Shown here one piece after another: positions 11,768 through 23,164 of a DNA stretch of 64,000 bases. The stretch spans positions 2,920,285 through 2,984,284 of the forward strand of contig OY725488.1 in NCBI GenBank assembly GCA_963281255.1. Direction: 5' to 3'. The first letter of the stretch is position 1; the number at the start of each line of letters is the position of its first letter. Source of the stretch: Aphrocallistes beatrix (Eukaryota > Porifera > Hexactinellida > Sceptrulophora > Aphrocallistidae). The notes below the pieces were generated by a model. The model did no database searches. It was not told the DNA's origin and saw only the letters and a list, made by a program, of their open reading frames with translations. The position numbers and the translations under genes were made by a program.

Positions 11768-12759
11768 TTATTTGGGGATGGCTTTGAGATACTGGAAAAT
11801 GGCACTTCCAAGCTGGTGGTTGGTCTCAAAATCTCTTCCAGACAGATGCAATTTAAGGTTGTTAAACAGCCAGAAGTCACAGGGAGAGAGATCTGGGCTG
11901 TAAGGTGGATGCTGAAGCTCCACAACCCCCAAAGAATCCAACGTATCCTTCACAAGCCGAGTTTTATGGGGCCTAGCATTATCGTGAAGAATTCGCAGGC
12001 ATTTACAGATGGTACGTGAGCGCCTCTCTTTATAGTGCTGTTCTACTGCAGCAAGACAGGTAGTGGCATAATACTCCCCTGTTACTCTTTGACCTTTAGG
12101 TAAGCATATTTGAGCTACTGATCCATGTGCGTCAAAGAAAATTGTGTAATACCTTACGTCCAAACCTATCGGGCCTGGCTTTTTTGGAGGGGTGTTTTCT
12201 TGATCCGTCGTCATTTTTTCCAACCCAGGTACATGTAGCCGATTTTCTTTCAGGTTCATTATAACTTATCCACATTTCATCCCCAATAAAGATTTCGTAA
12301 AGACGCCTAGGGTCTGCATTGCTATATTCCTTTAAAAGTTATTTGGACATTTTTAGACGTGCCAATCGGTGATTCGGTGAGTTTATGCGGAATCCAACGT
12401 GCACAAAGCTTTCGCATCTGAAGATCGATGGTCTAAATCCTCTCAACACTTCCCGTTGATATCTCAGATTAATGAACAATCTCTTTGATGCTACAGTGTG
12501 GGTCCTCATCAACAATAGCCTTAATACGAGCGATATTCTCGTCCGTCCGAACCTTAAATTCGGGCCCTGGTCGAAGGTCATCTTCAACAGATAGTCTTCC
12601 TCCTCGGAAGCGAGCTGCCCACTCACATACCCTCGAATACGAAAGGTGACTATCTTGACAAACAATGACCAGCTCTTCAAAGATCGCTTTAGGAGCAAAC
12701 CCGAGTTTTGTGCGAACCTAGATGTAGGTCCTCTGTTCAATAATGGAATCTGATTCCTT
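11768..12759 (-). pseudogene. Mariner transposase pseudogene (DD34D type)
   Basis: The minus strand begins MASKESDSIIEQRTYI and meets an in-frame TAG after 16 codons. It continues with a recognisable helix-turn-helix region (VCEWAARFRGGRLSVEDD, and RTDENIARIKAIVDED in the next segment). The middle, with the first catalytic Asp, is too degraded to read. The last 163 codons are open from 12259, with LHDNARPHK (second Asp) and the YSPDLSPCDFWLF block (third Asp). Several stops and frameshifts make it non-functional. Confidence 0.88.
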
Positions 12760-12880
12760 TGAAGCCATAAAATTACCCAGTATCAAAAAGTTAAGTATTA
12801 CAATCTCGTGAATCTCAGAAAATATACGTGCGATTGAGTTTAGCTTATCTGGAATCAAAAGGTAATCCTCGAAATATATA

Positions 12881-12908
12881 TCCTTACTATTAAAACTCGA
12901 TGATTGTA

Positions 12909-12947
<39 letters not shown>

Positions 12948-13442
12948 GTAACGAATTGATTGAAGAAACTGCCGGGCGCAGAAGGCTGATTTTTGGCATG
13001 TGGCAGTTTTTTGGCTATGGCTCCAGTAAGTTCTGAGTTCAGAGCAAAATGTCGACTCATCATGGAATTATGACGTCATTGTCACATTTTTGAAAGTTAA
13101 GCAACAGAGTTATTCGAGCATAACTCAGCCATTATAGGAGATAGAAGGCTGAAATTTTAATAGAATCTGTATACTAACATACCTCACATATGATGTGACT
13201 TTCATCAAAAAATGATGACTCATCACTTTGTTATGACGTCATCATTACGCATCAAAAATTTTAAAATTGACAAATTTGGTGATTTTTCGAGTGATATCGA
13301 TTAGCACAGTAGAACAGACATATTTAGAGATGTTATCTCCCTTATAATGAACCAATGTGACTCCAGGCGACCGAAGGGAGCCTCCGGCGGACACGAAGTG
13401 TCCGCCAGCCGCGCAGCGCAAGCATGCGCGAAGCGCGCTTGT
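12881..13442 (+). repeat. Rep600 copy 6 (full length)
   Basis: Complete copy from TCCTTACTATTAAAACTCGA through an (AT)n stretch to GCGCGCTTGT. It is nearly identical to the copy at 63216-63750, so amplification was recent. It has two TGACGTCA sites (about 13071, 13231) and one TGATGACTCATCA. Confidence 0.95.
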
Positions 13443-13675
13443 TACTATGATAATCTAATATATATTATCTGATTACGAGTAGATGTAGGTCAACTCCTGG
13501 AACCCATGGGTTGCCCTTTGTACAAAGAGAAAATTGTTAGTTTTGTTGCACATACTCTCGTATATCGCTATGCATTTGCGGAAGTGACCTGATTCCATGT
13601 TCAACCTCAATGAGCGCTGGTGGTATGTTTCCGGGAAAATGGATAAATCTATGTCCTATATGCTGTATCTACCGA

Positions 13676-13939
13676 AGACAATCCTCTGTTGATATCAACT
13701 GCCCCAACATATCCTCACAATCGCTATCGCTGGATTCTCCACTGGTAGGTTTTGTAACTTCTTCTTTCGCCTGGTCCTGAAAGTTATCCATAAATTGTTC
13801 GATTTCAACAAAACAAGACTCGCCAACCGGTTCCTGGTCCTCAATATCCTCAATTTCAGGAACTTCATTATCTCCAGTAGAGTGGATGGACGCAAAGAAT
13901 CGGGGAGGATGCTTTTCATCACGATAGCATACTTCTTCT
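13676..13939 (-). CDS. Acidic ORF of unknown origin
   Basis: About 87 codons are open on the minus strand, with a strongly acidic stretch (DNEVPEIEDIEDQEPVGE) and a Ser/Asp/Glu tail (SGESSDSDCEDMLG). No start codon sits at the beginning of the open stretch and no domain is recognised. Acidic tails of this kind occur in transposase proteins such as pogo/Tigger, but that is only a guess. It could also be a chance ORF. Confidence 0.25.
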
Positions 13940-14660
13940 CAAGGGACGAACGACAATGCTTGATAGGTTTTTCACTGAAAGTACAATATTGAGAATCGTC
14001 TATGACACTTCTTCAAGATCTAATAAATATACCAATCGTTTGAACGATTGTTTACATAGAGGGCTTGGGCCTCTAGGTAATCTTTGAAGTTTACTCCTTA
14101 GATTCAGATTTCAAAAAATAACCATTGTGTTGGGACTAAAAAAGACGTTTCTGCGGATCAGACTCTTCTTGCTGCTGCAATTTGAATGGGATCGCAAACA
14201 ATTACATTCAATAAATTTTCAGAAAATAATCTCATTACGTTGATAATCTCATTACAGCAACTGAATCTGTCGAGGAAGGATTTAATTTGAATCAATATGC
14301 AAAATAATATTTTTAATAGAGTATATTAGCAATATACATTATCTTTCATATAAAAACACAAATGCTACCATTTATTGGATGAACATATGATCCATTGCTT
14401 TTATTTACTTACTTTGAAATCAAAACTTGAATTACGAGGCATTTGGGAAGAAGAGCAATATTGAGACTAGAAAATTTCTGTTGGGAGGCTGAAACAATCG
14501 AAATTCATTTCGTGAGTTGGAAATGATATCAACAATTAACATTCATAGAACAGCGTACCAAAATCGTTATGTAATGCAAAAATGTTTAGCTTCACCTGTT
14601 TTAGTGATTCATCAGCTATTCATCTACTTAGTTGTAACATTATGTCAAGGGCCAACATCA
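13940..14660. other. AT-rich spacer, nothing recognised
   Basis: No ORF or repeat end could be supported here. Confidence 0.4.
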
Positions 14661-14661
14661 T

Positions 14662-15077
14662 TCCTACTATGGAAACTCGATTAATGTGTCTTTCTCTCTA
14701 TATATGTAAAGAATGATTGAATAAATGCCAGTCGCAGAAAGCTGATTTTTGGCATGTGGGACTCTTTTGGCTATGGATCCATTAGGTTCGAAATTAATAA
14801 GAAAATGTCGACTCATCATTGAATTATGACTTCATTGTCACCTTTTTTGTAATCAGAAATTTTATGCTTTACAAATCTCATCAAAAATGATGACTCATCA
14901 CTCTGTTATGGCGTCATTATTACGCATCAAAAATGTAAAAATTGGCAAATTTGATTTTTTTCGAGTGACATCGATCATAACAGTAAGATAGACATATTTA
15001 GAGATGTTATCTCCCTTTTAGTTAATCAATGTGAGAGCAGGTGAACACAAAGTGTCTGCCAGCCCCGCAGCCCGCTT
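14662..15077 (+). repeat. Rep600 copy 7 (degenerate)
   Basis: An older copy with many substitutions. Both CRE sites are mutated (TATGACTTCAT near 14826, TATGGCGTCAT near 14920). It directly abuts the next copy, head to tail. Confidence 0.85.
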
Positions 15078-15078
15078 A

Positions 15079-15622
15079 TCCTTACTATTAAAACTCGATT
15101 AATATTTGTATATATATATATATATCTGTTACGAATTGATTGAAGAAACTGCCCGGCACAAAAAGCTGATTTTTGGCATGTGGGAGTCTTTTGGCTATGG
15201 CTCCAGTAAGTTCTGAGCTCAGACGAAAATGGCGACTCATCATGGAATTATGACGTCATTGTCACATTTTAAAAAGTTAAGCAACACAGTTATTCGGGCA
15301 TAACTCAGCCATTATAGGAGATAGAAGGCTGAAATTTTAATAGAATCTGTATACTAACATGTCTCACATATGATGCAACTATCATCAAAAAATGATGACT
15401 CATCACTTTGTTATGACGTCATCATTACGCATCAAAAATTTTTAAATTCACAAATTTGGTGATTTTTCGAGTGATATCGATTAGCACAGTAGGACAGACA
15501 TATTTAGAGATGTTATCTCCCTTATAATTAACCAATGTGACTCCAGGCGACCGAAGGGAGCCTCCGGCGGACACAAAGTGTCCGCCAGCCGCGCAGCGCA
15601 AGCAAGCGGAAAGCGCGCTTGT
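15079..15622 (+). repeat. Rep600 copy 8 (full length)
   Basis: Complete copy from TCCTTACTATTAAAACTCGA to GCGCGCTTGT, in tandem with copy 7 one base away. Two intact TGACGTCA sites and the TGACTCA site are present. Confidence 0.93.
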
Positions 15623-16139
15623 ATATATATATATAATGTATCACTGTTAGTTGATATTGTATTACCTACAATATTTCATTCATTTTCTTCCTAATTCCTA
15701 ATTTATTCATCCAAAAGTTCATTTTCAGGTGTAGCATATCTAACTTCTGCTCCAATTACGACTGCACTGATTACGTTCCAGTGTTTGTAATGTTGAATCA
15801 TTGATCCAAGGAAATGCCAGATGAATGGCAAAGGTTTCTCCATATAGATAATGCATGGAAATTAGCGATAGTCTTCATCTGTTCGCGAGACATTTCGGTG
15901 ACGAGGATATACTACTTCACTTCGATATTACCCAGGGCGACAGTACATTGAAGAAAGTTAACAGAAAACCTGGTCTTCTGAAAATGCCAAGCCCATCAAT
16001 CTTCCTAATTGTCCTTCATATTTAAGTGTGAATTTGGACTCCCAATTATCTTACATCCTGAAGAAACAGCCGAAAAAGTCGGCGAGGTAGACGAGGCTAT
16101 GGGAGAGCATGGAACTGGTGAAATAGAGGAGTTTAGAGA

Positions 16140-16905
16140 AGATGGGTTAGATAGACCTAGAACTGCAGATGACCAGGACTGCTTTAGCAAGTTTATTGTG
16201 GTGAGAGCGCTTAAAACGAAGTCAGCTGAAGGTATGCGAACACCTGATCTCTATATTCTTTGAACATGGAACACCTCATATCTTCCAGACAGATAACGGA
16301 GGTGAATTTACTAATAACCTGCTGAATACGACACTGCGCAATGGCGACTACAGGTGCTTCTTACTCATAGTTGATCTCTTTTCACATTACGTCGAAGCAA
16401 TCCCCGTTGAAAGGCTAGACCGCCACGTCCATCGTTAAGGCATTCATGGAAGGATGAGTCTATCGTGGATATGGCGTACCAAATATTATGCTCACAGATC
16501 AGGGGAAGAATGTAGATGGGTTAGCGGTGCACGAACTGTGCCTACGACTTAGGGATTACCAAACGTCACACCACACCGTAGCACCCGGAGTCCGATGGAA
16601 TGGCCGATAGACATATCGACTTCGTCAAACAAGTGACACGTTGCTTGATGCTCGAACGCCACCTAGAAAAGGGTTCCTGGCTGTCGTTGTTGAAAGAGAT
16701 TACTTTCTACTGCAATAATCTGGACAACTCATCGAGTAAAATATCCCCACACTTGTTGGCGTTTGGCCGTCTGCCGAGATCACCAGTCGATATTCTCATT
16801 AGCACTGGTAATACTCCAACAAAAGTTACAGGGCCAGTCGGTCAGTATCTCGAAACAACCGTAAAGAAGAGGCATGAATTCAGTGAAATTGCACGAGAAG
16901 AAAGC
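16140..16905 (+). pseudogene. Retroelement/Ginger-type integrase debris
   Basis: Two integrase cores are visible. The first has DCFSKFIVVRALKTKSAEG, then after a one-base shift FEHGTPHIFQTDNGGEF (second catalytic Asp). It runs without a break into a second start of a core, CFLLIVDLFSHYVEAIPVERL, which is followed by frameshifts and ends in RHIDFVKQV and a 102-codon open stretch. The first part resembles GIN/Ginger integrases and the second resembles Gypsy integrases. This looks like a recombined or nested fragment. No reverse transcriptase or LTR was seen. Confidence 0.65.
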
Positions 16906-16920
16906 TGAATTTTGGCATTT
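16900..16920 (+). repeat. Rep600 copy 9, 5' remnant
   Basis: AGAAAGCTGAATTTTGGCAT matches the conserved Rep600 body just before the Harbinger-type element begins. The rest of the copy resumes at 18206. The match is short and could be coincidental. Confidence 0.4.
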
Positions 16921-16923
16921 GTG

Positions 16924-18205
16924 TTAAGTTCGAACTTGAGTCTTTCTTTAAGTAACCTAGTTAAGCAATAAGTTCGAACTTAACTCTTTTTTCCCGAGTT
17001 CGGTATTCACTAAGATTTAAGTTTGTGCTTAAGTTTAGACTTAAGTAACATCTTAAAGTAACCTCCAGAGGTGGCTTAAATATTCGTTAGCTTCTAATTA
17101 TCGACATATAGTCAATTTTTCTTTGAAGTATCAACACTTATAACATTATATTACATAGAGATTAGCATCTAACCTGTTTTGTTCGTCATTTTATTCGATA
17201 ATATTGCTTCAATTTCATAACATCATTTGATATATAATTTGATTCATGCCAGTATCCCTAAAAATACAACATTTCTAAATTTATCTAAATTAAAGATCTA
17301 CACAAACTCTACATCTAGCTGTTAATGATTCAATATTTTTTCCCTTCTCAATTTATGATATGCTCTTGCTCTTAATTAATTTCAGCTGTTCCGAGAACTG
17401 GCATTGGTTGATAGAGCACTTGGCAGAGGGACTAAAACGGATGCTGTTAACCTTGGCTGATCAAACTCGGAAGAAGCTTCACGTCTCCGTTTTCGACTTC
17501 GATTTGACTTTCACTGTGCCTGAATTCCCATTGAAAGATGGGTTACTCTCAAACATTTGTGATATTCTCTCGGTATTCGTCAGAGTCTTGTCTGCAGAGA
17601 GGATGACTGTCTCAGCTTCTTGAATGACACCTACATTAGTTAGAGCCACTTCCAGTCCTATTAGCCTCCCTATGGCGATGGTTAGCATCAATATTTCGGA
17701 TAGTTTGAGCTTGTTCCACTTGTTTTCACGTCATCAACCCCTCTATTTGTAAGGAATTTCGTTGTCAATCCACAGTACCTGTTTTCATGTTGATTTCGGT
17801 GTTATTACCTGACCCCCTAATCGAATCACCATCAATTTCAAAGCATTCAATCAATGTGCATCCTATTCCTCCATCTAATTTGTTTTGCACTTCTACTATT
17901 TCTTTTTCTGAACTGTTTATGATTTTTTGGATACTTTGATGTATATATTTAGCCGTGTATTTTTGTTCGTTTGATTACTTGTGTGAAAATGAATGTAATT
18001 GATGTCTTTTGAATATCATACTTCAAAGATATCAAGTGTTTTACTTGTTAGCACTATTTAATCATGTGCTCAAGTATATTGATAATAAAAGTTGGTACTT
18101 AAGTTTGAACTTAAATCTTAGTGAATACAAATGAAGTTCGAACTTAACTAAGTTTAAACTTAATACTTAAGTTCGAACTTATTGCTTAACTTCTTAGTGA
18201 ATACG
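16924..18205. mobile_element. Harbinger-type element, non-autonomous
   Basis: Ends are built of repeated TTAAGTTCGAACTTAA-like palindromes and TATTCACTAAGATTTAAGTT blocks (17011; complement at 18096). The right end is CTTAGTGAATACGGCCCC. The same terminal blocks occur at 55585-55643 and 59662-59750 beside Harbinger genes. A 70-codon minus ORF (17691-17479) shares VILSADKTLTNTERISQMF with the Myb-like ORF at 60201-60899, so this is a deleted relative. Confidence 0.75.
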
Positions 18206-18582
18206 GCCCCAGATCTCAGGCAAAAATGTCCACTTATCTTGAAATTATGACGTCATTGTCACCCCTTTTTGTAATTAGAAATTTCAGTTTTTCTACTATT
18301 ACTCAGCCATTTTGCTGAAATCTTAAAAGGAAGTAAATATTAATATTCTTCACAGGCTCTACAAATCTCATCAATGTTTTGACGTCATCACTACGCATCA
18401 AAAAGTCAAAATTTGTCAATTCTGATGATCATTCGAGTGAAATGATTATAACAGTAATATAGACATATTTCGAGATGTTATCTCCCTTATAATTAATCAA
18501 TGTGAAACCAGGTTCCCAAATTGTGCCTCCCATGAACACAATGTGTTCGCCAGCCCCGCTGCGCGGTCAAGCGAAGCGCGCT
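18206..18582 (+). repeat. Rep600 copy 9, 3' part
   Basis: Resumes the family sequence from the CTCAGGCAAAAATGTCCACT region to the GC-rich end. One TGACGTCA is intact near 18249. A further ~80-bp Rep600 scrap with TGACGTCATCATTACC follows at 18605-18680. Confidence 0.8.
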
Positions 18583-18699
18583 TATATATATATACTGCCT
18601 GTAGAAAAGTATTCGTAATGACGTCATCATTACCCTTCAAAAATTGACAAATCTTGTGATTTTTCGAGTGATATCAAGTGATATGTGTTCGTTGAAAAC

Positions 18700-20340
18700 A
18701 GCCTACAGAAGAAAAACCAACTGACTTCATGATCAATGTATTAACTATTCAAGAGTTTAAGGACAATACACTTTAATGCCATGAACCTGAAAAGGGCTAC
18801 AAACTTCCAAAACGAGGAATTTAGTAATCCGCAATTGAGGGGTTTTCATAAAACCTTGAAATTTGGTATAATATTAGACCAAATTTAATGCTTTTATGAA
18901 AAAACCATTGTTGATGTCCCGGAATCCCATTTATATATTTGACTTCCATTTCCCGCCCGGGAAAAATCGACTGTAATTAATTGATATATGATTTGCAATG
19001 ATCTTGTTTCCTCTTGTAGACTAGTATTTGAGTTTGGTTTCATGCATACTTCAATGATTAAAATGTTTTTGTACAAAATCAGGTAATTTAGATAGTCAAC
19101 TGAAGTCTGGGCCTACGAGAGGGGCACTGCCCTGGGCCCATGCTGAGATATGGCGGATTAGCTAGACTAAGGTCAGAAGAAAGCATAAATTGGATGCAAA
19201 AATCCTACATATATGAGTCATTCAATCTACTTCCAAACCAAATCAAAAGGAGGCACATGCATTTGTCAGAATTTCTATAGTATCCATTTGTCAGACAACT
19301 GTATGCGTTTGTCAGACAAATGTATGCATTTATGAGAATCTTGAAGTTGTCTTTAGTCAGAATTTCCTATTCGCGCTAATTCCCAGGCGAAACCCTCACG
19401 TTGTTGAGCGTTGTTCTATCCATCGTGGGATCCCGGGATAATACATATTTTATTAATTAATTATTGAATTATACTAGTTACTCTTCAGATAAAACAATAT
19501 GTATTTAGCAATTGTATATATAATATAGTGAGTATCCTGAATTTAATAATATATTCGGTGTGTTAGAAATACAGTCGCCTCCGCTAAATAGGGTCACTGT
19601 TTAATCGGTTCAACCGCTTAATCGGGCTACTTTTGTAAGGACCGGAATTGCTCACACACATGGTATAAGCAAATTAGAGCAAAACAAATCTCTCCATTGA
19701 ATTCTACGTATCAAATACATATATATTAACTTCTTTGAAGCATTCAAGTTTTAGCATGGGAAATCAGTTTTTTCTCCTTTCGCTGACACTTTCGTCCCAA
19801 TTTTTCAAGTGGAAAAATTTAGCAAAAACCAAATATAAGTGACACCATATATTTTTAACACAGAATCTTCAAACTGAACACTTCCCGGATGCTTGTTTAT
19901 ATCGGTTCTTAATTATTTTACCTTTTAATGAACTAATTTCGCGATTTTCAAAAATGCTATTCTCAAACTTTTCGTTATATTCCTAAACTGTGTATGCAAA
20001 TAGAGTTCATGCACATTATACGATTATGATATGTATTCATAATAATGGAATCAGTTTCTCAAAAATTGAGATGGTGTCATTTGGAGTAGTTATCGACAGC
20101 CATCAACCTTAACGAAAATTGACGTAAGGTTTATAATTGTGTTAAAAACAATGCCCACTCAACGTTATTGAATTAAGCTCGAATTTATGAGAAAAGGGGT
20201 ATCTTTTCAGGCTTTTGATACAGAACCACAAATTTTGGCATTATTTCCTTCTAAAATTGGGCTTTGTTCTAAAAAGTATTACCTCTTTCATTTGTTAGAA
20301 TATCTGGATTCGATTCATTGAATAGCCTTTTATTTAAAAT
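18700..20340. other. AT-rich spacer with one pogo-type MITE end
   Basis: No gene is supported. A left end CAGTCGCCTCCGCTAAATAG lies after TA at 19573; it matches the MITE family at 51004-51186 but no right end is found. A short degenerate TTTGTCAGACAA-containing tandem occurs near 19255-19330. Confidence 0.45.
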
Positions 20341-20374
20341 TTTATTCATTTACTAACGTTGTGATTGTTAATAG

Positions 20375-20724
20375 GTATAACCACTTGCACATCTTCTGAT
20401 GCTTTTGATTTGGGATGTATGCCACGAATTCAGGAGGTTATATTTCAGAAATGTGGATCTGGGTCTGTCGGTCTTAATTGTGTATTTTCAGCGCTAGTTG
20501 ATGTGGACTCCCAGCTCTTTGCTATATTCTTAGTTGGTCTTGTCCAAACCCTCGTATCTATGATGTTTTTTGTAGGTACAGTACTGCAATTAATATATTC
20601 TGTAAATCTATTTCGTTCAATCCTTTCAGAAAATGGGTTTCCACATTCGACTGATCAGTATTATCCAAATCAGACACCAGTGGCACCAAGTCCAATTCCA
20701 GTAAATTCTCAAGAACTTATTTGA
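20375..20724 (+). CDS. Terminal exon, tetraspanin-like membrane protein
   Basis: A candidate acceptor (GTTAATAG) precedes an open stretch ending at a TGA after SQELI. The encoded ~115 residues start with a cysteine-bearing loop (TTCTSSDAFDLGC, QKCG, LNC). A strong membrane segment of about 28 residues follows (FAIFLVGLVQTLVSMMFFVG core), then a polar proline-rich tail. A Cys-rich loop, a final membrane helix and a short cytoplasmic tail fit the end of a tetraspanin, but the CCG motif would lie in an upstream exon that I could not find. The next exons upstream are unidentified. A variant poly(A) signal ATTAAA occurs near 20780. Confidence 0.4.
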
Positions 20725-20954
20725 TTATTTATAGTGCATTTATTTATAATGTCTTAATTTATCATTCAATTAATTATATTAATTAAATATCACTTAGAAA
20801 TTTATTTCAATCGAATTTAATAATTGCATTATTTTATTAAGATTCTTTAGGCAGATCTAACCTTTTCGGAGAAATTACAGTGTCAGCGAGGCTAGCAAAG
20901 AGTCTGTAAGGGTGTAATACTTAGGTCATTTTATAATTACTGAGCCGTGATCTA

Positions 20955-22224
20955 CAGGGTGACAAATAAGTTCTGTCCCATTTAAAAATTGTTATAACTT
21001 TATCATAAGACGAGATATTAACTTGTAATTTTGCTGAAAGTTATCTTAGTACATACAGATTCATTACAAATTTAGCTGTTCAATGTAGCCTCCCTTGTTT
21101 TCGATTACGGCCCTCAGTCGCTTAGGAACGGATTCAACAGCGATACGCATCGTTTCCTGTGGAATTTTCGCCCATTCTCTGCAAAGAGAGCTTTTTAGAG
21201 ACTCGATACTCTTGTGGCTGGTAGAGCAAGCCTTTGTCTCCGATATTGACCATATCCAAAAGTCCAGAGGAGTGAGATCCGGACTGGATGGCGGCCATTC
21301 CTCCTTCGAAATGAAATCCGGAATATTCGTTCGTAGCCACTCTTGGTTGATATTCGCGGTATGATCAGGAGCTCCGTCTTACTGGAACAAAAATGGACGA
21401 TTATTGAACATTGTCTTACCAAGATCTTTCACTATAGGCTTTAAAACGAGTTCTTGATACTTGACAGCATTGATTTTCACGCCTGGTGGGATAAAAACTA
21501 GGGGAGTGCGGCCGTTTGCGGATATTCCGGCCCAAACCATCACTGACTGAGGTTTATGTACTCTTAACCAATCTATACTCGTCTGGGATAGTAGAAGAAG
21601 AGGAGGACAATATCCGATCGTTTTGGGTATTTAGGGCTTGCTCAACTGTAAATAATTTCTCATCAGAAAAGATTATCTGATCTAGTCCATGACTTGCGAA
21701 CCGAACCGGTCACGTAGAATTTTACTTCTTGCTAACCTCTTCTGCTTGATCGCTGCCGAAATAAAGTGGACTTTCCTTCTTTTATAAGGAAATAGGCCTA
21801 GATCTCTTTTTACAATTGTACGAGATTCCCTAGAGATTTTAATTTCTGACGCTATTTTTCGCATCGAACGTCGCGGATTTCGCCAAATCCGACTCCGCAC
21901 AACCTCTCTATTCCGTATGTTGGTTGCAGAGACGGGACGTCCACTTCTTGGCCTGTCTGTGGTGTTGCCAATGTCCCTATACCTTTTGATAGTGCGATAT
22001 ATTAATTTACGTCGCGTTTTGGGAGAATCCATAAATTTCGCTAGGACTTTTCCCTTGAAGGTAAAATTTAATAATAGCCGCCCTGTCTTCTTCCATGATT
22101 CAAAAAAAATTTTAATTGGTTCCGATTGTTTGAAATAACTGTTACAGCAATATTACTTGACTTGGTTGGTTAGTAAAGAAATAGACTACATCAAACTATG
22201 GGACAGAACTTATTTGTCACCCTG
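20955..22224. mobile_element. Tc1-type element with TIRs (1270 bp)
   Basis: Inverted ends CAGGGTGACAAATAAGTTCT are intact on both sides, with TA duplications at 20953-20954 and 22225-22226. It contains a broken DD37D transposase gene. Confidence 0.93.
21070..22098 (-). pseudogene. DD37D (maT-like) transposase pseudogene
   Basis: The minus strand starts MEEDRAAIIKFYLQGKSP (ATG near 22097) and shifts frame around 22035. It then reads through a helix-turn-helix region with GRPV to 21682. In the C-terminal part the block DGAPDHTANINQEWL and the SPDLTPLDFWIW block place the second and third Asp 37 residues apart, the DD37D spacing of maT-type elements. A TAA replaces the expected Gln codon just before the second Asp, so the catalytic centre is cut. 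The middle has further shifts. Confidence 0.85.
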
Positions 22225-23164
22225 TATATTCAGAAGTTATTGAAAATATGCATTTTCGATTTATCCATTGTATAGCTTAGGGGATCAGCTTTCGATTTGC
22301 ATATAGGATTGTTGTGATAGAACAATTATCGTGATTGGTACGTTCGATTTATATACATGGTTTAGGTGACTGTTGAAAAATTGGAATCTCCCCATTGAAA
22401 ATGGCTTAAAAATGAATTTGGTGATATTTTTTTGAATTCGTGGAATAAGATCACTACAAGGTCAAATAATTAAGAACATATGTGTGATGACGTAAACGGG
22501 AGGTGTTCAGTACAATAACCTGTGATAAAAAGTAATTATGCAACTTTACGTGGATTTCTTCCCAATTTTCTCCCCCTAAAAATGGGACAAAAGTCGTAGT
22601 ATACCATTTCATAAACAATGTATTCCCCAGCCTAAAACCATAATGCTTGAAAAAATCAAAATTTATATTGTTTTTTATATGTAGAATTTAATGGAAGGAT
22701 CAGGTTTAATCTAAATTTGCTTAGAAATGAAATACAGCCTTAGGAAACTCAAAAATCACGTTTGAAGGCAGTATCCTCAACTGATGTACTTAAATGGGAT
22801 GTAGGAACCACAATAATTGTCCTATCACAGTAATTCTGTATGCAAATCGAAAGCTGATCCCCTGAGTTATACAATGGACAAATCGAAAATAGGATAATTC
22901 TACTAACTTCTGACTACAGTTAACGGCTCAGCACTAATGAAATGACCTAAGTATCTTAGAAACAAAGCATTTTGATTGTTGATAAACTATATTGAAATGT
23001 TATAAATACAAAACTATGCAGCAAGATATACATTGTTATCATTAACATCCCTCATTAAATATTGTGATTTGCACCACACTGCCACAGTATTAATGTATTT
23101 ATATGTGTGCATATGGGTTGAAATTAATATAGGATATGTGTAATAAGTGTTTAAATAAGTAGCT

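Larger units (their letters stand above)
11612..13520. mobile_element. Mariner element interrupted by Rep600
   Basis: Inverted ends C[TA]AAG[TG]GCAACCCATGGGTTCC lie at 11612 and 13520, flanked by TA at 11610-11611 and 13521-13522. Between them are a decayed mariner transposase (minus) and Rep600 copy 6, which entered between the transposase start and the TIR. Confidence 0.85.
20917..22956. mobile_element. Inverted-repeat element hosting a Tc1
   Basis: Ends ATACTTAGGTCATTT and its complement lie at about 20918 and 22955. Inside, GGGGATCAGCTTTCGATTTG (22270-22289) is repeated inverted near 22845-22865. The Tc1 at 20955-22224 has inserted close to the left end. No ORF of its own is recognised. 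Confidence 0.7.

Noticed and set aside
16924-18205. LTR retrotransposon suggested by terminal repeats next to integrase sequence
   Set aside because: The repeats are inverted, not direct, and match Harbinger ends elsewhere in the window.
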